Assembly (NCBI RefSeq): GCF_900474295.1
Contig: NZ_UCOB01000020.1
Location: 1-64,000 of the forward strand
Reading direction: 5' to 3'
Length of the DNA: 64,000 bases
Source of the DNA: Synechococcus sp. UW140
GTDB taxonomy: Bacteria; Cyanobacteriota; Cyanobacteriia; PCC-6307; Cyanobiaceae
The notes under the pieces are model-generated. The model was not told the DNA's origin. It did not search any database and saw only the letters and a list, made by a program, of their open reading frames with translations. Position 1 is the stretch's first letter; each line of letters begins with the position of its first letter. Position numbers and translations under genes: made by a program. This document shows positions 19,870 through 29,205 of the stretch, piece by piece.

Positions 19870-20094
19870 CTAGTAGCTAAACGTTTTGTTCAGGTCCTCT
19901 TGGTTGTCTGTTCCTCGCCAGAGGTTGTTCGCTTCGTCTTGCCGGCATGCCCTTCCCGTTCGTTGTTTCATCCACATCTCACAGGCTTCCTGGGCATGTC
20001 TCCAGTTGGAATATTGTGTCTTGTCCATCTCTTCTGAACTGCAGCTTGTCAACACCAGAAGGGCCACTGCAAGGGATGGATTGAGCCTCTTCAA
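19870..20094 (-). CDS. Small putative lipoprotein
   Basis: A 74-residue ORF whose N-terminus is a lipoprotein signal: basic KRLNPS, hydrophobic LAVALLVL, then a lipobox-like LTSC at about residue 18. The mature part is hydrophilic, with CEMWMKQRTGRACRQDE containing two cysteines. The start is a TTG at 20094; no ATG or GTG is available in frame nearby. Function unknown. Confidence 0.6.
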   Translation of the reverse strand: MKRLNPSLAVALLVLTSCSSEEMDKTQYSNWRHAQEACEMWMKQRTGRACRQDEANNLWRGTDNQEDLNKTFSY

Positions 20095-20479
20095 GGTGCA
20101 TCTCCCCGCTTGGTTACAAGCTACTCAAGCTGTTGTTTGCTTGGCTGAGCGTCTGTCTAGAGAGTGCATCATCCACAGATCGGAGATGGGCGCTTCGGGG
20201 AATGGACATGCAGCGACCGTCACGTTGCGATGCTCCAGGGCGCTCAGGCAGCAGAAATAATAATTGTGCACCTCCTGTACCTGGCTGGTCGGTGGCTCGT
20301 CGCGTCGATGCCGTCAGCCAAGGCTTGGCCTATTCGGTCAAACCCTTATGGGGGCAAAGCGACGGCATGGTCTTCTCTGTTCACATTGAGAATCATTCTC
20401 AATGTTGTGTTGTTGCTTTGATTTGGTTGACTTTTGCAGACAGCGGCTGCATTAATAGAAATGTTGGGGATTTAATTTC
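20095..20479. other. Intergenic region holding a Fur-box-like palindrome
   Basis: This 385-bp gap separates the divergent lipoprotein ORF and the cyAbrB gene. Apart from the palindrome at 20384-20404, nothing is recognised; the open frames inside are short and low in coding character. Confidence 0.5.
20384..20404. promoter_or_regulatory. Candidate Fur box
   Basis: A 21-bp near-perfect palindrome with 10-bp arms around a central C. Its core TGAGAATCATTCTCA matches the classical Fur 7-1-7 pattern TGATAATCATTATCA at 13 of 15 positions. It lies 75 bp upstream of the cyAbrB start codon, so iron-dependent control of that regulator is a reasonable inference. Confidence 0.65.
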
Positions 20480-20848
20480 ATGCTGACTGGTGCAGACCTT
20501 CTGGCGAAGGTGAAAGATCTGGGCGATGTCTCCAAGAGTGACTTGGCAACGGCTTGTGGTTACGTCTCTGAGAAAAAGGGGGGTGGTCAGCGAGTCAACT
20601 TCACTGCGTTCTACGAAGCGCTGCTCAACGCCAAAGGCATTGATCTTGGTGGTGGCACGGCTGGTGTGGGCAAAGGTGGCCGCAAGCTCTCTTACAAAGC
20701 AACCGTTCAAGGCAATGGCAACCTGCTGATCGGCAAGGCCTACACGGCCATGCTCGACCTGCAAGTTGGCGACGAGTTTGAAATCAAGCTGGGCCGTAAG
20801 CAGATTCGTCTCGTTCCTGTCGGCGGTGCTGACGAAGACGAAGAGTGA
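20480..20848 (+). CDS. cyAbrB-type transcriptional regulator
   Basis: A 122-residue protein of the cyanobacterial AbrB-like family: an N-terminal helical region LTGADLLAKVKDLGD with SDLATACGYVSEKKGGGQRVNF, then a C-terminal DNA-binding part GNLLIGKAYTAMLDLQVGDEFEIKLGRKQIRL. Family members tune carbon, nitrogen and redox genes. A Fur-box-like site sits upstream and a strong terminator downstream, so it is probably a single-gene transcript. Confidence 0.92.
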   Translation: MLTGADLLAKVKDLGDVSKSDLATACGYVSEKKGGGQRVNFTAFYEALLNAKGIDLGGGTAGVGKGGRKLSYKATVQGNGNLLIGKAYTAMLDLQVGDEFEIKLGRKQIRLVPVGGADEDEE

Positions 20849-20871
20849 TTCTTCGCGTTGCTTAAGCAGTG

Positions 20872-20903
20872 AGCGGGGGGCTGATCAGGCTCCCCGCTTT
20901 TTT
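20872..20903 (+). terminator. Rho-independent terminator of the cyAbrB gene
   Basis: A GC-rich stem (GCGGGG paired with CCCCGC around a loop that itself holds CTGATCAG) is followed directly by six T residues, 23 bp after the stop codon. Confidence 0.9.
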
Positions 20904-20964
20904 AATGCGTGCTCCGATGAAGATGGGGCGTGGTTGCCTGGCTGTTGGGAGAAACAGCAATCAG

Positions 20965-21168
20965 CTAGAGGACAAACCCACACCTGTTGCCAGTAAAGGT
21001 TCTGTTGAAGTTGGCGACGTCCAGGTTGAAGCCTCTTTGGAAGGCGTTGTACTTGTAGGTGGACTGATGCTGAAACCACTGCTGATACTTGCTGAGAATG
21101 TCGCTGCCATTGCGAACAGAGAGATTCCCCTTGATTGCAAGCTTTTCTGAGGCATTCAGCGATGTCAA
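20965..21168 (-). CDS. Small hypothetical protein or gene remnant
   Basis: A 67-codon frame that looks coding (SEKLAIKGNLSVRNGSDILS, then NAFQRGFNLDVANFNRTF) but has only a TTG start directly after an in-frame stop. It may be a short protein or the 3' part of a decayed gene. The rest of the interval 20904-21299 shows nothing recognisable. Confidence 0.35.
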   Translation of the reverse strand: MTSLNASEKLAIKGNLSVRNGSDILSKYQQWFQHQSTYKYNAFQRGFNLDVANFNRTFTGNRCGFVL

Positions 21169-21299
21169 TCAACTGATTTGAGGGTGTCGTAAGGCTGTGG
21201 TGTTGCTGCAAGGGCACCATTGCGAACCAGCCTTCACCTGGTATGGGTCATGAAACCTTTCAGCTCCAGTGTGCTGTGCGTTGAGGCTGTGACCTCGAT

Positions 21300-22271
21300 C
21301 TAAGTCCCCGCTTGCGGTCGGGTGAAGGGCGCCCAGCGTCTCTGCCAGCTGCTGGTGCTTTCCCAATGGCACGCCTGCTGTTCAGCCTGGCGTCGTTGAT
21401 GGATCAGCAGGGCGGTGTCTTGGCCGGTGGGATCGCGATAAGCAATGGCAGCACGAGTGTTTAGGTGTTCTTCCTCCATCAGGCTGAGTGATTGCCAACC
21501 GGGCCCATGCTTGGCCAGCGGACTGGTCGCTGCCTGTCGTTCCGCCAAAGTGCCGGAGCTCCACTCCTGGCGTTGCCCTGGTGCCGGGAGAAGCGAGCGC
21601 AGCTCCAGTCCGGCTCGGCGCAGGCTGGCTCGCACAGCGGCGGCTCTGGAATAGGTGAGCAATCGCCCTCCCTGCGCCAGTTGTGCCGCTAGTGCCGCCA
21701 GAAACTCTTCACTCCAGAGTTGCGGACAACGACCTGGAGAGAACGCATCCATCAAAATCAGATCCATCCCTAACCCCTTCGGTAGTTGCTTCAGCTGGGT
21801 TCTGGCATCACCCCAGAGCATGCGGCCACCGGCACCGCAACTGGCATCAGTCCAGTGCCCGTGATCCCGCAAAGCCTCTAAACGCTGGAGCACGTGGGCG
21901 GGCCAAAGTGTTGAGAACCCTTGGTGCTGGAGGGCCAGGGTCAGGGGTCTGGGATCGAGCTCGAGTCCCCACCACTGCAGATCGGGTGCACCCTGCAAAG
22001 GCAGTTCTGCCATCAGGGCCGCGCTGTTGTATCCCAGGCCGACACACACATCCAGCACCCGCAGGGGTGTGCCCGATCGAAATCGCCTGACCTGCGCAGG
22101 GGCCACAAATTTTGCCTTCGCTTCGGCGAGCGCTCCAGCTGAGCTGTGGAAGGCTTCGTCAAAGCAGCTGCTGTGAAGGCTGAGGCTTCCATCACTTGTG
22201 CAGAGGCTGGTGAGCGCTCCTAACGGATGCTGCCTTCCCCCAGGGTCAGCGACGTAACCGCTCAAGTTCAT
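21300..22271 (-). CDS. MnmC-like (DUF752) SAM-dependent methyltransferase, probable tRNA-modifying
   Basis: A 323-residue Rossmann methyltransferase. [17 protein letters not shown] is the SAM-binding motif I, and [24 protein letters not shown] is the DUF752 hallmark found in the methyltransferase half of MnmC (5-methylaminomethyl-2-thiouridine formation at tRNA wobble uridine). The oxidase half of MnmC is absent. The ATG at 22271 overlaps the aroA end by 26 bp, pointing to one operon. Confidence 0.82.
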   Translation of the reverse strand: MNLSGYVADPGGRQHPLGALTSLCTSDGSLSLHSSCFDEAFHSSAGALAEAKAKFVAPAQVRRFRSGTPLRVLDVCVGLGYNSAALMAELPLQGAPDLQWWGLELDPRPLTLALQHQGFSTLWPAHVLQRLEALRDHGHWTDASCGAGGRMLWGDARTQLKQLPKGLGMDLILMDAFSPGRCPQLWSEEFLAALAAQLAQGGRLLTYSRAAAVRASLRRAGLELRSLLPAPGQRQEWSSGTLAERQAATSPLAKHGPGWQSLSLMEEEHLNTRAAIAYRDPTGQDTALLIHQRRQAEQQACHWESTSSWQRRWAPFTRPQAGT

Positions 22272-23571
22272 CCCAAAAGGTGGGGTAGCTGACGGCAGCT
22301 GCTTCACTGCGGGCCAAACTTGAATCGCCCTCGGCCATCATCGCGGCGATGGCCAGACTCATCGCCACGCGGTGGTCGGTCTCGCTGTCCAGCTCTGCTC
22401 CATGCAGGCTCTTGCCGCCCCGGATGGTCAGACCGTCGTCGTGCTCTTCAATGTCGGCACCCATCAGTTTGAGCTGACGCGCCATCACCGCCAGCCGGTC
22501 CGTTTCTTTCACCCGCAGTTCCGCGGCGCCGCTGATTCGACTCTCGCCATCGCAGAAACAGGCTGCAACGCTGAGAATTGGCACTTCATCCACCAGGCGG
22601 GGCATGATCTCTTCCCCGAAGCTGAACGGCTTCAGCGGACCATGGCTCACCCTGAGATCGCCCACCGGTTCGCCAGCAACATCGCGGCGGTTGAGCACAT
22701 CGATGCAGGCTCCCATCTGCGCCAGTACTTCAAGGATGCCGGTTCGGGTTGGATTCAGTCCCACATTTTCAACCGTGAGGTCAGCGCCGGGTACGAGCGC
22801 TCCTGCCACCAGCCAGAACGCCGCCGAGCTGATGTCTCCGGGGACGACCACCTGCTGACCGCTGAGGGACGCACCGGGTCTGACGCTGATGTGGCGACCC
22901 ATTTCGCCACCCACCTCGAGGTTGGCGCCGAAGGCCTTCAACATCCTTTCGCTGTGGTCACGGGAGTGGGCTGGCTCGATCACGGTGGTTGGCCCATCGG
23001 CTGTCAACGCTGCCAACAGCAAGGCTGACTTCACCTGGGCACTGGCAACAGGTGTGCCCACAACGGCGCCGCGAAGTTTGCGGCCCTGCACCGCCAGAGG
23101 TGCCAGGTTGCCACCATCGCGGCCTCGCACCTCTGCTCCCATCAGCGCCAGCGGTTGGCCAACCCGCTGCATCGGGCGTCTGCGCAGGGAATCATCACCG
23201 CTGAGCACGAAATGGCGTCCGTCACGCCCCGCCAGCAGCCCCAGCATCAGTCGCATCGTGGTACCGGAGTTGCCACAGTCGAGCACCGAATCAGGCTCTT
23301 GCAGGCCATCAAGGCCCACGCCTTGAACGGTGATCACTTGTCCGTTTGCGATCGGGGTGATCTCTGCTCCCATAGCGCGCAGACAGGCTGCTGTGCTGAT
23401 CGGATCCTCCGCCGGCAACAGACCCTCGATGGTGGTGGTGCCCTCGGCGATGGCGCCGAACAGCAGGGCTCGGTGGGAGATCGATTTATCACCAGGCACG
23501 CGTACCTGTCCGCTCAGACCGCCTCCCGCTTTCAGTTCCCGCGGAGCGCCACTCGTTCCGGACACGTTCAA
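22246..23571 (-). CDS. aroA: 3-phosphoshikimate 1-carboxyvinyltransferase (EPSP synthase)
   Basis: The shikimate-pathway enzyme joining PEP and shikimate-3-phosphate. It has [52 protein letters not shown] and [20 protein letters not shown]. The GNSGTT loop is like Bacillus-type rather than E. coli-type enzymes. The start is either the TTG at 23571 or a GTG at 23565; no ATG fits. About 440 residues, normal length. Confidence 0.95.
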   Translation of the reverse strand: MNVSGTSGAPRELKAGGGLSGQVRVPGDKSISHRALLFGAIAEGTTTIEGLLPAEDPISTAACLRAMGAEITPIANGQVITVQGVGLDGLQEPDSVLDCGNSGTTMRLMLGLLAGRDGRHFVLSGDDSLRRRPMQRVGQPLALMGAEVRGRDGGNLAPLAVQGRKLRGAVVGTPVASAQVKSALLLAALTADGPTTVIEPAHSRDHSERMLKAFGANLEVGGEMGRHISVRPGASLSGQQVVVPGDISSAAFWLVAGALVPGADLTVENVGLNPTRTGILEVLAQMGACIDVLNRRDVAGEPVGDLRVSHGPLKPFSFGEEIMPRLVDEVPILSVAACFCDGESRISGAAELRVKETDRLAVMARQLKLMGADIEEHDDGLTIRGGKSLHGAELDSETDHRVAMSLAIAAMMAEGDSSLARSEAAAVSYPTFWDELERLRR

Positions 23572-23617
23572 TCAGTCGCCTTTGAATGCCGTCGATCCTA
23601 TGGGTCAGGTCTGCAGC

Positions 23618-26452
23618 TCAGCGCTCAAACCTGGTGCTCACAATGTTCATCGTCACGAGCACCACTCCCACCCCGGTGAACACGATGCCGCGCAGTGTCA
23701 TGTCGGCTCGACGCATATCCCATCCCACCAAGCGCACCAGGCAAAGACCCAACATCACAAGCGCCGTCAGCCTTAAGGGCCGATCTCGGAACAGCAGACT
23801 GAGTCCATACAGGATCAACGCTTCGACAGACCAGAGCAAGGTGAGCCAGTTCAGGCTCGTTTGCATCTGAGCCAGCATCACCACCAGCGCGATGCTGAGT
23901 GGAGCGGCGATCAGTCTCTGGGGATGCTTGGCGGCGAGCCCGCCCAGTGCGTCGATCCAGCCGAAGCACCAGGGGGTGACCTCCTGGCTGGTGGTGTCCC
24001 CTTGGCTGGAGGTCCAACCTGTTGTTGAGACGCTGGCCGCGGCGAGCACCATCAGGCAGGGGCCGCCGACTGTCATCACTGAGAGTGCAGGTTGCAGTCC
24101 CGCCAGGGGGATCAGCGCGGCAAGGAAGAGAACAACCCCGTGCGCTTTCTGGCGGGGCCAGTGTTGTGAAGGGGGGCAGCGCCAGGCGGCGAGGGCCAGC
24201 AATGCCAGTACACACACCTGGGCAACAGCGTCCAGGCGGATGCTGACCAGCACAACGGTGCCCAGTACGGCCAAATCGCCAGCGCTCTGCCGGAGACTTC
24301 TCCACAGTCGCCACCCATCCAGGCCGATGCGGTGTCCGCTTTGGCGGATGAGGATCAGTGCACCAATGAAGCTGCTGTCAATCGCGACCGGTAGCCACGG
24401 ATTGAACGGCTGCCCTGCCAAGCGGGACAAGACGAAGCAGATCAGAGCGGCCCAGCTCAGACTTAGAAACACTCCGACTTCACCGCGAAAGCCGCGGCTG
24501 GCCAGAGTCTTTGCTGCAGCGAGACAGCTCACAGCCAGCAGCAGCCACCACAGTGAGGCAAGACCGATGGCAGGCCATGCCAGTGCTTCGCGCATCACCA
24601 CCACTGTGAGCACCAGGCTGAGGCCGCTGAGCACCAGTCCGATGCTGCGCGTGGCAATCAGCCTGTCTTGCAGGCGCTGCCCTCCCATGGCCATCCCACT
24701 GCTCAAGATCAGTAGAGGCAGTGCGGTCGTTCCCAGAGCAGTCGTCGTCCAGGGATCGGAGAGGAGCCCATCGGCTGAGTAGATCCAGCCCAGCACGGCC
24801 ACGCTCACCACGCTCACGCGCAGGGCGCGAAGTGGTTGTGGCTGTCCGGAAAGGCGGAGTGACGCCAGCAGAAATGCTGTCAGCACCCAGATGCCAACCT
24901 CGGTCGGTAGCAGAAGAGGGATGGCCACCGCTGGAATGACGACGGCCACAACCGCCACAGTTCGCTTCAACCAGAGCGACGTGTTGCATTGACTGAGCCG
25001 GTACACCAGCCTCTGTTGCCAGAGACCAAGTAGCAGGATCAGAGGAAGATCTGCAACGGTCGCAAGATCAGCTTCCAGAGGCAGCAGTAACGCCAGTGCG
25101 CTGCTGAGCAGCAGCAGGCCACAGCCTCCGTTTCGGATCAAGATCCGATCCTTCCGTCGACAGGCATCCCAGACAAAGCCAGTGCAGACGATGGTGATCA
25201 GGCAGATCAGGAACAGATCGGTGTTGAGCGGAGCCAAGATCTGACCAAGACCTGCGATCGCAAGCACCAGTGCAGCGCACCAGTTCAGGCGCATGAGATC
25301 CACCTCCTCCCTCCTGCCGCAGAGCACGACCAAGCCCATGGCTCCGAAGGCGCTGAGCAGCATGCCTACACCGGGCCAAAGGCCAGGAATCGGTGCTTGG
25401 CCGAGGAGGAGCGCCAGTCCCAGCCAGGTGATCAGCACACTGGCAGCTCGCCAAGCTGGAGAACGCTTGAGGTGGTCGGGGGGGGCAAGATGCAACAGAG
25501 GCAGTTCGAAACCCGCCAGTAACAGGGCGATCGCACCAGCCAGGGAGGGAGTGACCTGGCGCTGTAGCCATAGTTCGCCGGCGATGAAGCTCACGGCGAT
25601 CAACACACGGGTTGGACCATGACGCCCTGCCCGACTCCAGTTGCCGAATGCACTAATCACACCCACCAGACCCATGGTTGTGATGGAGGGTGCGGCCACG
25701 ATGCTCGGCACCATGGCGATGACCACATGAGACGCTGCCATCCAGGGCGAGGCAGTGATGGCCGCCAGCAGCAGATTGGCGCCGATCGCCGCACCCATCA
25801 GGCCGATCGCCACCAGGATTGATTCGTTCCAGGCCAGACCCAGTGCTGGCCAGCTGCTTGAGGCTGCTGCTGCAAACAGCTGCAGGCCACCGGCACCGCT
25901 GCGCAGCCATACGGCGAGCGGGTGGAAGCGTTGCCCACGTTGGATGACAAACGAGGGTGCTGCCATCACCACGCAGACCAGTTCCAGCAGCAGAAAGCGT
26001 TGGAACGGTTGCAGCATTAACAGGCTGCTGATGCCTACGAACGAGACACCGGAAACGATGGCCAGCACGCCGATCAACCCTGTCCAATTCTTGAGCAGAT
26101 TTCTCTCAAGGCGTTGCCAGCGCTTGCGGCTCTCGTCGCCTTGATTGGCAGTTGTTGTTCTTCGTGATGGTGTGGTTGCAGATGGGCTTGGCTTAGCTGG
26201 TGCCCGCGACGCCGGAGCCGTCACAGGCTTGGCTGGTTGACTGGACTGGGTCAGGGCATTGGCGCGTGCTGCTGGCGGCTTGTCTGCCTGCTTCAACGGT
26301 GTCTCTAAGGCCTCAAGACGCCTCTGGAGAGTGGTCAGACGTCTGGATTGATGCCAAATCAGGCCGCTGAGGATGAGGAGCAGAACGCTGAAAAACACCT
26401 CCTTTGCACCGAGAAGGCCGACTAGAGCAACAACAAGACCGATCGCTTCCAT
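23618..26452 (-). CDS. Large DUF2339 polytopic membrane protein
   Basis: A 944-residue protein: a first membrane segment (IGLVVALVGLLGAKEVFFSVLLL), a short coiled region LTTLQRRLEALETPL, a Pro/Ala/Thr-rich linker to about residue 110, and then many hydrophobic helices up to the C-terminus. Segment order and composition match DUF2339 predicted membrane proteins of unknown function. The ATG at 26452 is preferred. It sits 46 bp behind aroA on the same strand. Confidence 0.8.
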   Translation of the reverse strand: MEAIGLVVALVGLLGAKEVFFSVLLLILSGLIWHQSRRLTTLQRRLEALETPLKQADKPPAARANALTQSSQPAKPVTAPASRAPAKPSPSATTPSRRTTTANQGDESRKRWQRLERNLLKNWTGLIGVLAIVSGVSFVGISSLLMLQPFQRFLLLELVCVVMAAPSFVIQRGQRFHPLAVWLRSGAGGLQLFAAAASSSWPALGLAWNESILVAIGLMGAAIGANLLLAAITASPWMAASHVVIAMVPSIVAAPSITTMGLVGVISAFGNWSRAGRHGPTRVLIAVSFIAGELWLQRQVTPSLAGAIALLLAGFELPLLHLAPPDHLKRSPAWRAASVLITWLGLALLLGQAPIPGLWPGVGMLLSAFGAMGLVVLCGRREEVDLMRLNWCAALVLAIAGLGQILAPLNTDLFLICLITIVCTGFVWDACRRKDRILIRNGGCGLLLLSSALALLLPLEADLATVADLPLILLLGLWQQRLVYRLSQCNTSLWLKRTVAVVAVVIPAVAIPLLLPTEVGIWVLTAFLLASLRLSGQPQPLRALRVSVVSVAVLGWIYSADGLLSDPWTTTALGTTALPLLILSSGMAMGGQRLQDRLIATRSIGLVLSGLSLVLTVVVMREALAWPAIGLASLWWLLLAVSCLAAAKTLASRGFRGEVGVFLSLSWAALICFVLSRLAGQPFNPWLPVAIDSSFIGALILIRQSGHRIGLDGWRLWRSLRQSAGDLAVLGTVVLVSIRLDAVAQVCVLALLALAAWRCPPSQHWPRQKAHGVVLFLAALIPLAGLQPALSVMTVGGPCLMVLAAASVSTTGWTSSQGDTTSQEVTPWCFGWIDALGGLAAKHPQRLIAAPLSIALVVMLAQMQTSLNWLTLLWSVEALILYGLSLLFRDRPLRLTALVMLGLCLVRLVGWDMRRADMTLRGIVFTGVGVVLVTMNIVSTRFER

Positions 26453-27110
26453 GGCCTGTCCCTGGTGCAATGCAGATGGGAATTCTCATTTTCTAGCCGT
26501 TTCTTCTTTTTGGCTCGTTCTTGATAAGTTTTGCAGTTGTTTGGTGAGATCTCTTGATCACTTTTAGGCCAGTGTTGGCGATTAACTCGCTGTCATTGTT
26601 GTTGACTGCACACCCACTGCACTCCATTTAGCTCCCTCTCATATTGGACACTACTCAAGTCAAAGTCATATTATTTTTTAAGGGCTTCAGTGGACCATAA
26701 ATGTGGGCCTTGAAGCCATCGCACGTGGCTTGTCAATCGGCAGAACTGTTGGTTTTGAATCGGGAAAGCGACCGATTCCGCTAGTCATCGCTGGTGAATC
26801 TCTATGCATCAAAAAAGCGCATTTTGCAGAGAGTTGATGATTCATCAGATGATCACAATTCGACTACCAAGTTCCTTGATCAAATCCAGCGCTATCTGAC
26901 TGGTATTGTATTGGGATGATCCGATTTCTCTGTGCTGGATAGATAGAGATGCTTCAAAGCGTAGAGATGGAGCAGCCAGATCACCACATTGCTTGACAAG
27001 AGGTCACTGGTTGCTCCCGGCATATCGTATGCTTTTGATGATGTAAGAAATGACTCGCTCGCTTGTGCTTGTTATGCCAAGAGAACGTAGCCGTGATTGA
27101 GTGCTTGTCG
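26453..27110. other. AT-rich intergenic region at the left border of the iron island
   Basis: About 660 bp without a convincing gene. It contains a perfect 6-1-6 palindrome (26835-26847, TGATGA-T-TCATCA) and a 7-bp inverted repeat (26683-26689 with 26711-26717). A minus-strand frame of about 50 codons ending at 26845 looks weakly coding but has no start codon and may be a gene remnant. Confidence 0.4.
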
Positions 27111-27350
27111 ATGAAGAATGCAAGAATCGGATTCGATAAAAGGGCTTGTATGGACTTTAAGGATTGCCCAAAAATAAAACGAATAGAGCAGATCACGCGA
27201 CTGACGGACTGGTGTATTCACCGAGTTAGCAATCTCAGCCTAGACGAAAATAATCAAGGTGCTCAAGCGCTTACAGATGAATTCTATGAGTTATTGACCG
27301 AGCAGCATCAAGCCTCTCAGGTGCTTTGGATGAAAATCGAAAAGCTCTAG
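27111..27350 (+). CDS. Small hypothetical protein in the iron island
   Basis: A 79-residue basic ORF from the ATG at 27111 (frame open back to 27063), with KRACMDFKDCPKIKRIEQITRL and an acidic helix-like tail. Three cysteines are present. It lies 89 bp upstream of the Crp-type regulator gene on the same strand. No family recognised. Confidence 0.5.
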   Translation: MKNARIGFDKRACMDFKDCPKIKRIEQITRLTDWCIHRVSNLSLDENNQGAQALTDEFYELLTEQHQASQVLWMKIEKL

Positions 27351-27439
27351 ATGTGTATCATCGGTCACACCATTCATGATCAAATGATTCTTCGTCATTG
27401 ATTTGAATCTGCTGAAATACATGTAGCAAACTAGGGCTT

Positions 27440-28057
27440 TTGATACGATCGCTTACTGTTAAAAGAGCTCAAATGCTAAGGCTCCAGGAAGTTGAGCCTG
27501 CTGTTGCCGATAAGGGCTATTTCCTCTTGATCAACAAAGGGATTGTTCGTTTAGCTCTTCACAATAAATTTTCAGATGAGTCGAGTACTGTTGGCTTTTA
27601 TGCAGAAAATAAGTTAAGCATATCACCACTCTTTTATGAGGAATTTGACGTCAGGGTTGAGGCCTTAACGTATTGCGAGCTTGCTTTATGTGTTTCTGAT
27701 CAGGAGCGTGATCTTGGCCCGAATTGCAATTGCCACCTTAATTCATTTGGCAATTGGCCTTTGATCATGAATATGATAGTGACATCTAAATCGACTTCTT
27801 TAAGGATTGAGCGTTTGATTTGTACTCTTACATCACGATTTGGCTTTAGGAGGAAAGAGGAATATTTTTTACCATTTTTGTTAAGTCACGAAAAAATCTC
27901 AAATTTGTTGGGGTGCACGCGATCTACCGTAACTCGCTACATGCTTGCATTGAGAGAGCATCGTTGTTTGGATGTATCTGCGAATGGTGAAGGCCTGATT
28001 GTGTCTGAAGAGCTGATGAATCGGCATAGCCGGTTCTGTAGTCAATTGATTGATTAA
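27440..28057 (+). CDS. Crp/Fnr-family transcriptional regulator
   Basis: A protein of about 205 residues with a divergent cyclic-nucleotide-fold N-terminal half and a C-terminal Crp-type helix-turn-helix, FLLSHEKISNLLGCTRSTVTRYMLALRE. The N-terminal sensor lacks an obvious cAMP-binding phosphate cassette, as in other marine Synechococcus stress regulators. The start is a TTG at 27440, or the ATG at 27473. Proximity to ferritin and iron uptake genes suggests a role in iron response (inference). Confidence 0.8.
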   Translation: MIRSLTVKRAQMLRLQEVEPAVADKGYFLLINKGIVRLALHNKFSDESSTVGFYAENKLSISPLFYEEFDVRVEALTYCELALCVSDQERDLGPNCNCHLNSFGNWPLIMNMIVTSKSTSLRIERLICTLTSRFGFRRKEEYFLPFLLSHEKISNLLGCTRSTVTRYMLALREHRCLDVSANGEGLIVSEELMNRHSRFCSQLID

Positions 28058-28061
28058 TTAG

Positions 28062-28256
28062 TTACTCACGACCACATTTGCATTTATTGCCTTTCCATTT
28101 GGAACATTTGGATCGTTTGCAGCCCTTTTTCTTCTGGCTTGACGGTTGAAGGTTGGTTCTTTTTGCCCCCTGGCCTGCCGATGTTGGGTCTGTCTGCGCG
28201 ATACCAAGCCCATCAGAAATCGGCACGAGTCGCTTCGCTTTGCTATTGACTCTCAT
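28062..28256 (-). CDS. Small Lys/Cys-rich hypothetical protein
   Basis: A 64-residue strongly basic ORF (ATG at 28256; open upstream to 28307). The C-terminus KKKGCKRSKCSKWKGNKCKC holds four cysteines among lysines and ends GRE. Cys clusters of this type can bind metal or nucleic acid. It converges on the Crp gene, 4 bp apart, and is divergent from ferritin. Not a known family; could be spurious. Confidence 0.45.
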   Translation of the reverse strand: MRVNSKAKRLVPISDGLGIAQTDPTSAGQGAKRTNLQPSSQKKKGCKRSKCSKWKGNKCKCGRE

Positions 28257-28333
28257 TATAGATGGTCGATATCGCACAAGAGTGCGCTTTGTTACTTGAC
28301 GCCTCACTTATTGGCCATCATTATTGATGTGGT

Positions 28334-28345
28334 ATCAAATGATTC
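28334..28345. promoter_or_regulatory. 12-bp motif shared with the Crp-gene promoter
   Basis: ATCAAATGATTC occurs here, 15 bp before the ferritin ATG, and again at 27379-27390 before the Crp-type regulator. The core ATCA-AA-TGAT is an inverted repeat, and a second one (ATCA-TTAT-TGAT) lies at 28317-28328. Candidate operator for an iron-responsive regulator. Confidence 0.4.
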
Positions 28346-28360
28346 GCGCGAAAGTTGCTT

Positions 28361-28939
28361 ATGACAGACATTGCCTTCCCATCCACCACTGGTCAGCAAT
28401 TGATCACGGGTCCAAATGGACGGTATGCTGCTGAGCCAATGAGTGAGAGCCTTGTTTCTGCTCTACAGCAGCATCTGAATCTTGAGCTCCAAGCGTCAAT
28501 GGCTTATTTCGCCATGTCCATTTGGTGTGCTGAACATGAGCTTTCAGGCTTTTACAAGTTTTTTGCTGAAGAGTCAGTTGATGAGAAGTTGCATGCAGTG
28601 CAATTCTCTGAATATTTGATTGCGAGAGGCCAGTCTACTGCCCTTGATTCCCTGGACAGACCAAGGCAGGCCTGGGACTCTCTGGAGGAATTAGTGAATA
28701 ATGCATTTAAAATTGAGTCGGATACCACAAGTTCGATTCAACATGTGTACGAAATTGCAGAAAGGGAAAGCGATACACGAACAACTGTGTTCCTCGATCC
28801 CCTAGTTGAAAAGCAAACTCAGTCTGAAGACCAATATGCCTATATCTCCGGACGTGTTCGTTTTGCCAAGAATGACCCGACTGGGCTGTTGATTATCGAC
28901 GGAGAGATTCGCGCTGGTCAAACTCAGAGAACAGCCTAA
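28361..28939 (+). CDS. Ferritin
   Basis: A 192-residue four-helix ferritin storing iron in the cytoplasm. Helix A carries [19 protein letters not shown], helix [25 protein letters not shown] with the ExxH ferroxidase ligands, and the later helices [18 protein letters not shown] and [11 protein letters not shown]. It closely resembles, as I recall it, the ferritin described from marine Synechococcus (SynFtn), including the end LRAGQTQR-type tail. The ATG at 28361 follows an in-frame TTG two codons upstream. Confidence 0.92.
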   Translation: MTDIAFPSTTGQQLITGPNGRYAAEPMSESLVSALQQHLNLELQASMAYFAMSIWCAEHELSGFYKFFAEESVDEKLHAVQFSEYLIARGQSTALDSLDRPRQAWDSLEELVNNAFKIESDTTSSIQHVYEIAERESDTRTTVFLDPLVEKQTQSEDQYAYISGRVRFAKNDPTGLLIIDGEIRAGQTQRTA

Positions 28940-29150
28940 GGCTGCTTCGTTTTTGCTTTTCGTTTTCAAACAGTTTTTCTAGGTTGATTTTACTGCTGTC
29001 CTCAACAAGACAGTTGCCAAGGATTTCTTGGTTAATTTTAAGCAGCTCGTTGGCCAACCTAGATCTTAGTTTGTTGTTGTGGCACAAACTATGCCTTGTT
29101 GCAAGCTTTTCCTGATACCAAATCAGGTGGTTATAGTTGTTTTTGTGCAT
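28893..29150 (-). CDS. Small hypothetical protein in the iron island
   Basis: An 85-residue basic, helix-rich ORF ([20 protein letters not shown] start, then [22 protein letters not shown]). Its end overlaps the convergent ferritin gene by 47 bp. The amino-acid make-up looks like a real coiled protein; no family recognised. Confidence 0.5.
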   Translation of the reverse strand: MHKNNYNHLIWYQEKLATRHSLCHNNKLRSRLANELLKINQEILGNCLVEDSSKINLEKLFENEKQKRSSLRLFSEFDQRESLRR

Positions 29151-29205
29151 TGTCTGAATGACCAGTCTGAATGGCTATGTATTTAGTGAGAGATATCGTG
29201 CACTT

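Noticed and set aside
26683-26717. 7-bp inverted repeat considered as a small-RNA terminator
   Set aside because: The T-run lies before, not after, the stem on the plus strand, and an A-run follows on the minus strand.
26845-27004. Minus-strand frame of about 50 codons with protein-like composition
   Set aside because: It follows a stop codon and has no start codon; at most a decayed gene end, not supportable as a gene.
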